Source of the DNA: Salvia splendens
Lineage: Eukaryota; Streptophyta; Magnoliopsida; Lamiales; Lamiaceae
Assembly (NCBI RefSeq): GCF_004379255.2
Contig: NC_056035.1
Coordinates: 34,921,208 to 34,985,207 of the forward strand
DNA: 64,000 bases
Direction of reading: 5' to 3'
The notes beneath the pieces were generated by a model, which saw nothing but the letters and a program-made list of their open reading frames with translations, was not told where the DNA came from and searched no databases. Below, one piece after another: positions 46,610 through 57,813 of the stretch. The number at the start of each line of letters is the position of its first letter. Position 1 is the stretch's first letter. Position numbers and translations under genes: made by a program.

Positions 46610-47109
46610 AAAGATGAGTATAGTGGTAACCCAACCATACGACTGGAGATCCCATGGGATTGGTTCAATGGGAAAACGAAGCTATACAAATCTAACTGTA
46701 GCACTCAGAAGATTTTGATTTTCGTCCATTCTTTAGAAAGCGTTGAGTGTTGTAACCTGCACGTGGTAAGAGGTTAAGTCTTTTGACTTTTAATGATTCT
46801 TGAAATCTCAAGGAGATGCAGTATGACAGGATACTCATGAAAGAATCAGCTATGTAAGTGAGAAGTGAGGCCGCTTCGTGTGTGTGAGTCACTTATGAAT
46901 TCCAAAGAGGTGTTCCACGGCTGAAACAGACACAAACGTGAGAACTGATGGAGTTGAGACAATATTGTGTTGATGCTATTGACTAGGCATACACCAAGGA
47001 TGAATAGTTGAGACAATATCATTTCTTGAGAACTAGCAAAGAGTCTACATACATGCATTTGTGTCTGGTATTGGTTTGAGCTTGCAGCGTTCTAACCAAT
47101 GTGGGGGAT
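46610..47109 (+). other. Copia-2 3' non-coding region
   Basis: Half a kilobase between the RNase H stop and the 3' LTR, ending in the polypurine tract GTGGGGGAT at 47101-47109. No coding frame. Confidence 0.7.
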
Positions 47110-47582
47110 TATTAAAAAACATGTGAAAAATGTGGGAGACCTTTGATGTGGCCAAGACCTATGGCCTTTCATCTTAGGTAACCTCCAAATACATAAAGAG
47201 ATAACTTGATTGCAAGATCTTTCAAGTGCTTTCTCTACCCTATAAATAGACTTGATCTTAGAGTGGAAGAACACACCAACAAATCATTCTCTCTTCTAGC
47301 TCAAGCATTCAAGTTCGCATTAGGAGCATTGCATTACTCGGTTCTCGCCTCCAATTCAAGTTCGCCGGAGCCTACGAGTTTGAGGTGCTTCAACTCGATA
47401 GGAGGAAAGTCGTTTCATCTTTGGGGACATTACGCCAATCCGTGAGCACTAGCCGGGGCGTATTTCGTCTTGCGGAGAGAGGGTCATGTTCGTTGTACTT
47501 TATATTGTTACATTTTCCTTCCAATTTTTGTTCTTTTGTAATAGCAAGGATTGCCTATGTAAAGGCGGCAATATTTCCAACA
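47110..47582 (+). repeat. Copia-2 3' LTR
   Basis: Starts TATTAAAAAACATG, ends TTTCCAACA, with a TATA box CTATAAATAGA near 47241. Short frames over it are duplicated from the 5' LTR and not genes. Confidence 0.88.
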
Positions 47583-47587
47583 TCTTC

Positions 47588-48642
47588 GTCCCAGTGAATA
47601 GTTACGTTTGAAGGTAGATAAAGTGCATATGATTAAATAAGAATACAAACGTTCAGATTCTCAATATCGATTGATTATCTAATACACGTGAACTCAATTC
47701 AAAGAATCAAAATATATCCTATATATTCAATGAAATATAAAGATATAAAGTACAGACGACTTATTCACAAACACAAACACAGTAGTATTGAAGCCATTTA
47801 TTATGGGAAATATAGTCGACCCGTTATTAAATCTGATAATAAATTAGTCCGTACGTAAAGTGATACGATCGGAGAATAATGGCGAGAAATCACCGGATAA
47901 AGGAGGTCCGTGCACGAAAAAAATTCCGTCGAGCAACCGATGAACAAAGACGGAAAAGTAGATATATTCGTATCATAAAGTATAACCTGGCAGCCAAACC
48001 ATAAATTGAAATAAATATAACCGATGACAACATAGCCAAAAATAGGAAGGCAGACCATTTTACGATGACGACAAACGTATACTTGTACACACATGTCGCA
48101 AACTCCATATACTTTTAATATTCAATAAATATAACAATATATTTTTGCATTTGACTCTACACATTAAATTTTAGCTACTGGAGTATGTAATTCACCTAAA
48201 TGAAGAAATTATTAAAGAAACTCACTCATCAAAATTGCAGTTTCACCCTTTCGCATGATAATTAATTTCTTGAATCAAATTATTGATCATACTTTTGAAA
48301 ATCCCAATTAATCAACTAATATTTCTAATTTTATTTAGGTGTGCTAGAGTAAGTGGAATTTGGGATAATAACTTAACCAAATAAAGAAAGTAGAGAAATC
48401 AAATGACCATCCATATCAATCAAGTAAAAAAATTAAGGATTAATAAGCTCTAAAAAAACTTAAAACAACATCCGAAAACACCCTTCAACTTGAGAAAATT
48501 CCTAATTCCCCCCCAAGAAAAAAACCAGTAAAAAACCAAAAAAGCCAGAGATGACAAACCAGCCCATGGCACCGAGCTCAAAAAAGGAGGGCACAAACGC
48601 CATAAAGGATATAGACCGAGGGCAGAAACGGAAAAACAGCCT
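47588..48642. other. Intergenic, downstream of FLZ gene
   Basis: AT-rich sequence without a recognised gene or element; the part nearest 48642 presumably includes the 3' UTR of the minus-strand FLZ gene. Confidence 0.5.
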
Positions 48643-49114
48643 TCAACACGCAAACGCGTTTGTTGGCCGAGCTCTCGCCCCCTTACCGGCGCGGGAAGAC
48701 GAAGAAGAAGTTGGAGACGGAGATGACGTGGCAGCTGCTGAACAGGTGTACTCCAAGGTACAACCACTCTTTTCGCAGCTCTCCTCTTCATCCATGAACA
48801 TCTGCCTGTACCTGCACTCCACACTGCAAAATGCCCTATCTCCTCTACAAAAAATTTGAGTAGTTTAGCATCAATTACAACAATACGAGCAAAATCAAAG
48901 GAGGAGAAACTTACTTGTACATGAAGATGTCTTTCCCTGGCAATAATTTGTGGCGGCAGAGGAAACAATTCTCGAGAAATCCACAAGGGGGAGAGAAATT
49001 AGAGAGAGGAGAGGAATTCGGTTTGATGATCATGGCGCCTTTGCTGAGAATTTGGGGGCTTCTTTTCTCGGAGAGATCTCTGCAGCTTTCGAGGATTACG
49101 CTAAGGCCTACCAT
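48643..49114 (-). CDS. FLZ-type (FCS-like zinc finger) protein, two exons
   Basis: Exon 1 is 49114-48915 and exon 2 is 48844-48643 on the minus strand, joined by a 70-bp intron with GTAAGT donor and TTGTAG acceptor; 402 nt encode 133 residues plus TGA. The start MVGLSVILES is typical of the family. The FLZ domain spans about residues 48-92: GFLENCFLCRHKL, GKDIFMYKGDRAFCSVECR, YRQMFMDEE, with paired cysteines C-x2-C and C-x3-C expected to bind zinc. A Ser/Thr-rich tail follows. FLZ proteins are plant-specific and interact with SnRK1 kinase subunits in sugar and energy signalling. All key residues, frame and splice sites are intact, so I regard this as a functional host gene. Overlapping plus-strand and unspliced minus frames are shadows. 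Confidence 0.9.
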
Positions 49115-49252
49115 CTCATGTTCCTGTTGCTGCGGCGGAGGGCGGCGGAGGAGTGGTGGAAAGATGGTGGGAATAAATAGGAGATGGGGTTTTGATGTGA
49201 GAGTGAGAGAGAGAGGGCAGTAACTTGTTGTGCCTGATAACTGCCACGTACC

Positions 49253-49264
49253 CTTCTTATAGCT
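49253..49264 (-). promoter_or_regulatory. Possible TATA box of FLZ gene
   Basis: The minus strand reads AGCTATAAGAAGG about 140-150 bp before the start codon, which would give a 5' UTR of about 110 nt. Plausible by position and sequence only. Confidence 0.35.
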
Positions 49265-49424
49265 ATCAATCTGTTTCCACATTTCCAGTTTTCATTTTCA
49301 TTTAATTTTTCTTCTGATTTTGTGAATTTGGGTTTTTGTCGTTTTGTGTTTTTTCACTGTCTTTTGCGTTGCGACACAATAAGATGTAAGTATGAATATA
49401 TATGGTGTTTTTAAAGTAAACTAA

Positions 49425-51005
49425 TAGCCTAAGCGGCCTAAAGTCCGCCCTATATGGCGCCGTATGTTCCGCCAGATCAGCATTCTATGCTCCTACCCTT
49501 TCACATGTAGTGGGACGCTCTAAAGTCCGCCCTATCACTACTATTTTGTTAATTAATTTTTTATGTTTTCAAATATGTCATGCAAAATTATAAAAACCAC
49601 TATGATTAAATGCAAATCCTACATTACTAATTAAAATTTTTTTTACAAGAGTTAGAAATAAAAAACAAGTTCACTAAATCTTACATTACTAATCCTTCAT
49701 TCCCAGCTTGCGGCGCAGATCATCAATCATCAACTTGAGGTATTCGGCTTTGCCCGGGTCCTCGCACTGCATGAGGGCGTAGTGCGTGTCCAACAACGTC
49801 CTCCGGTTGGCGGCCGCCACCAACTCCGCGTAGGCATGTCCCGCAGCCGAAGTCGGGGCCGGGGTCGGGTCCGGGGCCGCGTCCTGTGAGGATGTCGCCT
49901 TCGCCTTGCCCTTGTTCTTGGCAGCCTTGACGCCAATGGGACGCTGGGGGGACATCGGTGTGCCAGAACTCTCATCCTCGTATATCGGCTGGTTGAGGTC
50001 CATCAGAGGTGCGCCGCTGTCGCTGCTAGTATAATCATCGCCGGCAGTGTTCTTCAGCCTCTTCGCCGCAGCAGATAGAGGCATAATCCCTCATTGGAAC
50101 TTCTGCTTATCCTTCAAGATGAGCCAGGAATTGTAATGCTTGAAATCGCCGTACAATGAAATGTACGACGCAAGCGCTTTATCGCACACATCAGTTAAAC
50201 TCTCGTCGTTGCCCTGCTCCCTCAAGCACTTCTCGTACTCTGCCGAGAACAAATTGACCTGCTTCTTCACCTGATCCCAGTGCTTACGGAGCTGCTCCCT
50301 ATGGCGCTTGTAGGCGGCCATCGGCTTGGCCTCGTTGTAGTGATCAGCGATGCGCTCCCAGTACTCGATTAGCTTTTGGTTGTTGGCAAAAACACCAGAT
50401 CCTCCGAAATATCAACCCAACACCTAACCAAGACGATGGTTTCATCCGGGTTGTAGTTCGTCCTCCCTGGGGCGAACTCTTCATTCTTCTTCGTAGGCGG
50501 CAACTTCTTGGCCCTTTGCCTGTTCCGCTTCTTCTTGGTAGCGGAGCCCGAGGCGGCGGCGCGGCGGGTGGGGCTTGGGCGCGGGTAGGAGACGGCTCCA
50601 TGTCTGACAGCCCCTACGAATCCGTACTGAAATCGGGATCGTACTGGATGTTGGAGTCAAAGGGCCGATATTCATCACGGTCTGTACCCGGCCACCGTGC
50701 ACCACCACTGAACATCGGACTATTCGGACTTGGGTAATCACCGAGATTCATTTTTAGTGTATGGAAGAGTGAGAATGGAAGAGTGGAGTGAATGGAAGAG
50801 TGAAGTTGGGGTGTATATATAATAAATTTTGAAGAATTAAAAAAAATAAAAAAAAGGAAAATGCGTTGCATCGTCCGCGTGACCCGCGGTGGGGCGGACG
50901 ATACCGCAGACGATGCGTGGTCGAAACCCTATCGTCCGCGGACGAAGCATAGGGCGCGGACAATGGATGTGCCATCGTCCGCATAGCTACAGCGGCGGAC
51001 GATAT
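49425..51005 (-). mobile_element. Harbinger-type ORF1 element near the FLZ promoter
   Basis: A GC-rich block at each end (AAAGTCCGCCCTAT at about 49434 and 49521; ATAGGGCGCGGACAATGG at about 50949-50966 in inverse) encloses a broken minus-strand ORF1 gene. Ends of about 49425 and 51005 are estimates; the clearest inverted pair is 49514-49534 with 50949-50969. The outer right block also has ATCGTCCGC...GCGGACGAT. No transposase is visible. Confidence 0.6.
49689..50753 (-). pseudogene. NAM-associated/Myb-like ORF1 protein, frame-broken
   Basis: Reads from ATG at 50753 (MNLGDYPSPNSPMFSGGARW) through a Pro/Ala-rich stretch in another frame, a basic segment (KKRNRQRAKKLPPTKKNEE), a SANT-like part (NYNPDETIVLVRCWVDISED, then IEYWERIADHYNEAKPMAAY), a helix-rich region (LRKHWDQVKKQVNLFSAEY) ending at a stop near 50091, and a C-terminal domain (AYAELVAAANRRTLLDTHYA, LKLMIDDLRRKLGMKD) ending at 49689. 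The domain order matches plant Harbinger-associated ORF1 proteins. At least two frame changes and one stop disrupt it. Confidence 0.7.
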
Positions 51006-51884
51006 GGATTCCCTAAGTTTTAGACGAATATTAGAATTTTCAGATGAATTTTTGAAATATTTCAATAATATCATAATACTCCTCTTTTTGGCAAGAAGAG
51101 TCAACTATGCATCCCAAAATTTCGAACTCATCCAAAATAAAAATATCAGTCTTTCTTTTCAATTTGTACCACATTTTTTGTACTACTAGTAATTAACTTA
51201 AATTTATACTCTTTTAGAGTTTAGATATTGTTCGGCAAACTTTACAAATTTTGTTGTTTACCACCTAAACTTTAAGTTTTCAAACATTTCTATTTATGAA
51301 AAAAAGATAAAAGTTGGAAATGTAATTGCTCAGAAGAAAAGATCAAAATGTACGTCGCAATCAAAATAACGTAGTATTATACTATTATATCATTCCCATG
51401 ATCCCATGATAGACACTTCTTTTATGCACGAATTTTAAGAAAAAATAAATAGTAAAACTAAAGAGAGGCTAAAGAAGTAAGAGATATATTAAAATAGAAT
51501 ATTTTTTTAACAACTTTATCCTCCCCTTTACCTCATTTTTCTAAAATTCATGTTTAAAAAAAATGCATCATTAATTTACCATTGTACTACCACGGGGAGA
51601 GTATTAAAATTTTAAAAAATGGCCTTAAAATTATTTTTGCATCACCATATGGGATTCAATTGTTGCACAACATCTACATAACTACAAAATTTAGTTTTTC
51701 AAGTCTTCACACAATGACATAAATTATGGCCAATCTCAATAAATTAACGCTGTCAAGTTATGAATTTTTTTTTTTTTTGGAGCCTTTTACGAGAGCTGCA
51801 CAATTCTCATAGAGTTGCCAGAGTCAGAAGATTAACTAGTTTGTAGCTGGCGCCTGGCGGTGGAAAAATTGAGTGTTGGGTGAA
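51006..51884. other. Intergenic, AT-rich
   Basis: No gene, RNA or terminal-repeat element recognised. Confidence 0.5.
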
Positions 51885-52002
51885 TTTTTTTGTCTAACTA
51901 CTATAATTTCTACAATCTTAATATTATTTTGTCTAACTACTATAATTTCTACAATCTTAATATTTTTTTGTCTAACTACTATAATTTCTACAATCTTAAT
52001 TA
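51885..52002. repeat. 39-bp tandem repeat, three units
   Basis: TGTCTAACTACTATAATTTC starts at 51891, 51930 and 51969, each followed by TACAATCTTAATAT. The reading frame over it (repeated CLTTIISTIL) is a product of the repeat and not evidence of a gene. Confidence 0.93.
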
Positions 52003-52217
52003 TCTCTGTTATTCATTTGATATTCCGACTTAAGATTTTGCCAATTATTTACTTTTTTATACATGTGAGGAAAGTTTATGAATTAGAGGTAATTTTGAAA
52101 GCGTTGGAAACCATACATACGATCATAAGAATTCCACTCGATTCGATTTTTATCTTTGCATATTTGATTAATTCCTCAATTGAATAATTTCGGCTGATTT
52201 GGAGAAGCTGTCGGATG

Positions 52218-53020
52218 TGTAGGGATCAGACTTATTCCGGATTCACAAATTACCGAGACCTCTTTGATCTTGTACAAGATAGCTCAGTCAAACTATCAAC
52301 CACGCGGCTGATTTTTACACAAGAAATAGCTACTACAGTAGTTTACAACTAACTATCTCAGAAAAGTAATCATGGACTGAAAGCTCCAAGATCTCGTTGA
52401 AAAACCTGCACACTTAGCACCCAAGTCAGAGACACAAGGAAAGATCCACACGGATCTAGTGCAGATATCTCAATGAAATACAGAACAGAACTGGAAACAT
52501 CAATAGATCATCAAGTATGGCTCAGACACCCGCCAATAGAGTAGATCTATTCAACCAGAACCAAGATCCAAGGGAGCACAGGAGGTTTCACCAGTGAATC
52601 ACCTCACACACCAGAAATCAGCCTCAAACCTCTCCTCTACACCGGATCTACACTTCTCACCGAACAAACCTCACAAGAACACCCTCAAACAGAAACCCTA
52701 GTTTTCCAGAACTCAAGTCAACGAAGCAGTTGCCTTCTCCAACACTCACACAAGATCTAACACTCTAACAACCATGAAAGATCACAGAGGAACACACTGA
52801 AAATCATCACAAAGATGAAGAACACTCAGGGAATCACAATCGACAGAGAGCAGAGAGAGAGTGTGAGAATGAGAGAATGAATCGGCAGAGAGAGAGGGAT
52901 TATGCTTTTATACCATCCAACAATTGGGCTAGGGCAAGTCACATGCCCAATAGTCACCTGGGCCAAATAATTCCCAGGCCCAAATGATGTCCACCAACTC
53001 ACAGCCCAATATAACCAACA
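52218..53020 (-). repeat. Copia-3 left LTR (3' LTR of the element)
   Basis: TGTAGGGATCAG to AACCAACA, 803 bp. A minus-strand TATA box GGTATAAAAGC lies at about 52904-52914. The adjoining element strand reads AAGGTGGAGTA, a polypurine tract (plus 53021-53031). Confidence 0.9.
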
Positions 53021-53273
53021 TACTCCACCTTCGACATTATTCTGGGAAACCAATCTCACTATTAGCTAAGGTTTAAACTCATTACAGCCTACAAGGTAGT
53101 CCCCACAGCACCAAAGAAGCAAGTTCACAAGCTTAGAGAAACCACCAGGTCTGCCTATAGGCTCCAGAGGGGTTGACACCCATTAGCCTATAGGACTTAT
53201 TGCCTCCAGCCACTAGTCTCATCTTACCATAGTAGACATAGTGACTGAGGTCTTTTACCCCCGGGACATGCAC

Positions 53274-54029
53274 TTATCCTAGGTCAAAATGTAAGTATTT
53301 GATGCAGAAAAGAAGTTTTTCAATAGGTAAGCATTTAGTACCCATGTCAACTGGGTTCCTATCAGTGTGTACTTTTGAAAGATAAACTTCACCTTTTTCT
53401 ACAATGTCTCTAATGTAATGAAATCTTACATCAATGTGCTTAGTTCTATCATGGAAAACATGATTTTTGCATAACTGAATTGCAGACTGAGAATCAGAGA
53501 ACACAACAGGAGGGGTATTCACAAATTTAAGTTCAGAAAATACTCCCTTTAACCACACAGCTTCTTTCATAGCTTCAGTTATAGCAATGTATTCTGACTC
53601 AGTAGTGGAGAGAGCCACTATATGCTGCAATTGTGTCTTCCAACTAATACATGACCTACACATAGTAAAAACATAGGAAGTGGTGGACTTCCTCTTATCC
53701 TTATCATTAGCATAGTTATAGTCAACATAACCAGCTAGTTTCACACCTTCTTCACATTTAGAATAGCACAAACCATACTTTGCAGTATGTTTAAGATATC
53801 TCAATAACCATTTCAATGCTTCCCAATGCACAGGACCAGGATCAGACATATATCTACTCAAGCAGGATACAACATAGGCTATATCAGGCCTAGTGCTAAC
53901 CATCAAGTACATCACAGATCCAATAGCATTTGCATAGGGAATTTTCTTCATAGCAAGGATATCATGTTCAGATTGAGGACATAGATTTTTACTCAACATA
54001 AAATGTGCAGCTAAGGGCACTGAAGTAGG
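53274..54029 (-). pseudogene. Copia-3 RT end and RNase H
   Basis: The minus-strand frame begins just past the SINE with VPLAAHFMLSKNLCPQSEHD and runs through MKKIPYANAIGSVMYLMVST (late RT), GYVDYNYANDKDKRKSTTSY and STTESEYIAITEAMKEAVWL (RNase H) to KHIDVRFHYIRDIVEKGEVY and the stop at 53274. The RNase H part is complete and in frame; the gene is cut upstream by the SINE. Confidence 0.85.
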
Positions 54030-54381
54030 CCTAGCTCAACTGGTTGAGAAGGGAGGCAAGGATACCGCGTCATCCTAGAGGTCGCGTGTTCGACCCTTGG
54101 GAGGCGCATCTTGGGGATTAATTTCCCTGGGGCCTAGTGGATTCACTGGCCTGACTCCAAAGTTTCGGGAGGTGATTAAGCCTGTACCCGTGCCTGGACC
54201 CAGGAGCTGGGGGAGGTGAAAAATTCTGGACCCGTTCCTGCGAGGCTGGTGGACCCATTGGGTCCCACCTTGACAACGAAGCGCAGCTTGGTAAGACGCT
54301 TCACCTCCGACCGTTAGGCCGGGGGTCCGAGTCACTTCGGGGGGTAGGTGGGGAACCACCGTCGATCCTCATTTAAAAAAA
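54030..54381 (+). mobile_element. tRNA-derived SINE in Copia-3 RT
   Basis: The same type 1 SINE as at 27779-28152, with A-box CTAGCTCAACTGG and B-box GTGTTCGACCC, an A-rich tail, and a 7-bp duplication AAGTAGG at 54023-54029 and 54382-54388. It splits the RT frame between YDANPT and VPLAAH, so it arrived after the retrotransposon. Confidence 0.9.
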
Positions 54382-56611
54382 AAGTAGGATTAGCATCATA
54401 CATGTTAAACTTTTTCAGAATTTTGTACACATAGGGTTCTTGATGCAAAACAAGTACACACTCAAAGCAACTTGCCCAGCACTTATGGTTTTCAAACAAG
54501 GACCCATAATCAGCATGTCGTCAACATATAAAAGCAGGAATACAGGAACAGAACCAAGATTCTTCACATACAAGCATGCATCAAAATTACTTCTTGTTGA
54601 GTAAAACCCTTGGCCACTAATCTGGCCTTGTACCTCAAACCCTCCACCTCATTCTTAAGCTTGTATAACCATCTGCAATCAACCACAGAAGCACCTAGAG
54701 GCAGGGGTACAAGTATCTAAGTAAGGTTAATTTTAAGAGAATTCATTTCTTCCATCATGGCTTCATGCCACTCCTTCCAGAATTTAGAGTTAGTTGTCTG
54801 CTTAAAAGTTTGAGGCTCATCACCATCAAATTCATGCACATTGAAAGCCAAATTTATCAAGGCAACTAGGCCTACATGACCATCATATCTAGAAGGTTTC
54901 TTCACATTCAACCTTCTAGGTATATCCCTAGATAGCACATAGTCATTCAAATTAGGAACATCAATAGCATTCTGAATTCCAGATGGACTATTTAACACAT
55001 TCTGAGCAGGTAAGGAACATTCACCCTCATAGGACTTGCATGCACATCATCAGCATTATTACCAGGTAAAGACAGATTGTTCACATCATTATCTTGCAGG
55101 TTTCCCCCACAGGGTGTGTCATTAGGAGTATAAACGGGTGTAAAATTCCAGAATGGTTGCTCCACCTCACTTGAAGCATCCACAGGATGCTCCACAACAG
55201 TGCGTGTACCTGTGGACTCCACCTCACTTGGAGGATCATTGTCCACAATTTCTGGAGCAAGATTCTCAGCCAACCTCAGACAGGGGAATTCAGTCACATT
55301 GAACACCACATCCCTGCTGATAATGACTTTAAAACCAGGCACATCTCTTAACCAAATCCTATATCCTTTGACACCCTCGGGATATCCCAAGAACACACCC
55401 TTTCTAGACCTAGGTTCAAGTTTGTCAGTCTTAGTATGCACAAAAGCAGAACAACCAAACACCCTTAGATGAGAAAGATTCAAGGATTTGCCAGAGAACA
55501 CACATTCAGGGCACTGCCCTTGCAAAGGAACAAAGGGAGACCTATTTACCAGATAAGTAGCAGTTAACAGAATTTCACCCCAAAATTTCTTAGTCAAACC
55601 AGATTTTGAAAGCATGCATCTCACTTTATCAAGTAAAGTCATATTCATTCTTTCAGCTACTCCATTTTGTTGTGGAGTATATGGAACATTTTTATGCCTT
55701 TTTATTCCAAAATTAGCACACATGTCATCTAATCGCTTATTGCAAAATTCAAGACCATTATCAGTTCTAATTACCTTAATCTTCATGCTTGTTTGGGTTT
55801 CAATCAAGGTTTTCCATGTCTTAAAATTTTCAAAAACATCATTCTTATTTTTCATAAGAAAACACCAAACTTTCCTTGAAAAATCATCAATCACAGACAG
55901 GAAATACACAGAACTAGAGTGAGATGACACAGAAGCAGGTCCCCAAACATCCATATGCAAGTATTCCAAAATATTTTTACTAATATTTGCAGGCACATGA
56001 GTAGGGAAGGTAACTCTATACTGTTTACCCATCACACATGTGTCACAGAATGGTAATTCACCTTGAATATCAGAATCAGACAAGATGACATGTTTTTTCA
56101 GAATATTCTGCCCCTTTTCACTCATGTGACATAATCTATTATGCCACAACATCAATTTATCATGCTTCACAACATTTGCACATGCTTTTTCACAAGTATG
56201 GGGTACAACAGTACAGACATATAAACCACACTTTCTCTTAGCCTTAAATAAGCACATAGAACCCTTACAGATTTTCATGCAACCTTCCCCCCGCTTTCCA
56301 CCCATTCCAGAGGTTTCTAAAGCAGTACAAGACATCAAATTGTAGCACAAATATGGAACATATCTCACATCCTTTAGGTTCAGCACATAGCCATTATCAA
56401 ACTTTAAACACACAGTGCCAATACCAAGAATTTCACACTTCTTGTCATCAGCCATTGACACATAAGTATTTGATACATGCTTTATCTCAGTGAACACTTC
56501 TTTAAAAGGACTAATATGATAAGTGCAACCAGAATCACACAGCCAGTCATTTGATGTAAAATGACACATAGGGGAGGCATTAATGTTCAACAAATCATGC
56601 ACCATAAACAC
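54382..56611 (-). pseudogene. Copia-3 protease, integrase and partial RT
   Basis: The main open frame 56611-54992 (539 codons) has protease WLCDSGCTYHIS near residue 24, the pre-integrase zinc region (LMLWHNRLCHMSEKGQNILK), integrase core (YLHMDVWGPASV, IRTDNGLEF, NGVAERMNMTLLDKV) and the integrase C-terminus. Frames then change: 54998-54717 (FNVHEFDGDEPQTFKQTTNS, WKEWHEAMMEEMNSL), then RT fragments with [14 protein letters not shown] directly joined near 54590 to sequence leading to YVDDMLIMG at about 54500. Most of the RT fingers/palm between these points is deleted. No Gag precedes the protease. Confidence 0.87.
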
Positions 56612-56993
56612 AGGTCAGACCTCAAATCCCTGACTGTCACGAGCAACACTGGCTAAGGCTATCCCAGTTTGCAATCACTCACTCTTGGAGGGTGCATGGG
56701 GTCACTTAGGCAGTATAGAGTGCTTGGTGGTCAGGTGAGAAGATATAAGAGATCAGAGAACACCAAGAAACCATGGAAGCAAGAAAAACACAAAGAGAAA
56801 ACACAGAGAAACCTTAAGCCTTGCCAATGCTGTCTACCAACAGCAAAATTCCCAATCCTATAGTGGCACTAGACAGAAAAACAAGAAACATAGAGAGTCA
56901 CAGCCAATTTACCAGAGCAAACCCCCACTCGAGGGAGGGTTCCACTTGCCCACCTCCTTTTAGCGACTCGGCGTGCCGGAATAGTCCCCCGGT
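56612..56993 (-). other. Copia-3 leader without gag
   Basis: 382 bp between the primer-binding site and the protease frame. No capsid or zinc-knuckle coding could be found. Confidence 0.65.
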
Positions 56994-57006
56994 GGCTATG
57001 ACACCA
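56994..57006 (-). other. Copia-3 primer-binding site
   Basis: The element strand reads TGGTGTCATAGCC, two mismatches from the initiator tRNA-Met complement TGGTATCAGAGCC, one base from the LTR. Confidence 0.8.
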
Positions 57007-57007
57007 C

Positions 57008-57808
57008 TGTAGGGATCAGACTTATTCCGGATTCACTAATTACCAAGACCTCATTGGTCTTGTACAAGATAACTCAGTCAAACTATCAACCACGCGACTG
57101 ATTTTTACACAAGAAATAGCTACTACAGTAGTTACAACTAACTATCTCAGAAAAATAATCTTGGACTGAAAGCTCCAAGATCTCGTTGAAAAACCTGCAC
57201 ACTTAGCACCCAAGTCAGAGACACAAGGAAAGATCCACACGGATCTAGTGCAGATACATCAATGAAATATAGAACAGAACTAGAAACATCAATAGATCAT
57301 CAAGTATGGCTCAGACACCCGCCAATAGAGTAGATCTATTCAACCAGAACCAAGATCCAAGGGAGCACAGGAGGTTTCACCAGTGAATCACCTCACACAC
57401 CAGAAACCAGCCTCAAACCTCTCATCTACACCGGATCTACACTTCTCACCAAACAAACCTCACAAGAACACCCTCAAACAGAAACCCTAGTTTTCCAGAA
57501 CTCAGGCAAACGAAGCAACTGTCTTCTCCAACACTCACACAAGATCTAACACTCTAAAAACCATGAAAGATCACAGAGGAACACACTGAAAATCATCACA
57601 AGATGAAGAACACTCAGGGAATCACAATCGACAGAGAGCAGAGAGAGAGTGAGAATGAGAGAATGAATCGGCAGAGAGAGAGAGGAATGAGGCTTTTATA
57701 CCATCCAGCAATTGGGCTAGGGCAAGTCACAAGCCCAATAATCACATGGGCCAAATAATTTTCAGGCCCAAATGATGTCCACCAACTCACGGCCCAGTAT
57801 AACCAACA
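57008..57808 (-). repeat. Copia-3 right LTR (5' LTR of the element)
   Basis: TGTAGGGATCAG to AACCAACA, 801 bp, closely similar to 52218-53020 with scattered substitutions. A minus-strand TATA-like GGTATAAAAGCC is present. Confidence 0.9.
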
Positions 57809-57813
57809 GGATG

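Larger units (their letters stand above)
42852..47582 (+). mobile_element. Ty1-copia LTR retrotransposon (Copia-2), decayed
   Basis: LTRs 42852-43327 and 47110-47582, TSD TCTTC at 42847-42851 and 47583-47587. A polypurine tract GTGGGGGAT immediately precedes the right LTR. LTRs differ at roughly 25 positions by eye, so it is the oldest of the three Copia copies. Pol is broken by stops and frameshifts, and gag is absent. The sequence after the left LTR does not match initiator tRNA-Met. It is complementary to an internal LTR segment instead. Confidence 0.92.
52218..57808 (-). mobile_element. Ty1-copia LTR retrotransposon (Copia-3), decayed
   Basis: LTRs 52218-53020 and 57008-57808; TSD GGATG at 52213-52217 and 57809-57813. 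The primer site beside the right LTR and minus-strand pol give the orientation. Pol is split by an internal RT deletion near 54590, stops, and a SINE (54030-54381). Only about 380 bp separate the primer site from the protease frame, so gag is missing. Confidence 0.93.

Noticed and set aside
48450..48986. 178-codon minus-strand frame over the FLZ locus
   Set aside because: It overlaps the FLZ exons and intron in a different frame and shows no domain; the spliced FLZ model explains the locus.
51873..52187. 104-codon frame with repeated hydrophobic CLTTIISTIL
   Set aside because: Produced by a 39-bp tandem repeat; no other coding evidence.
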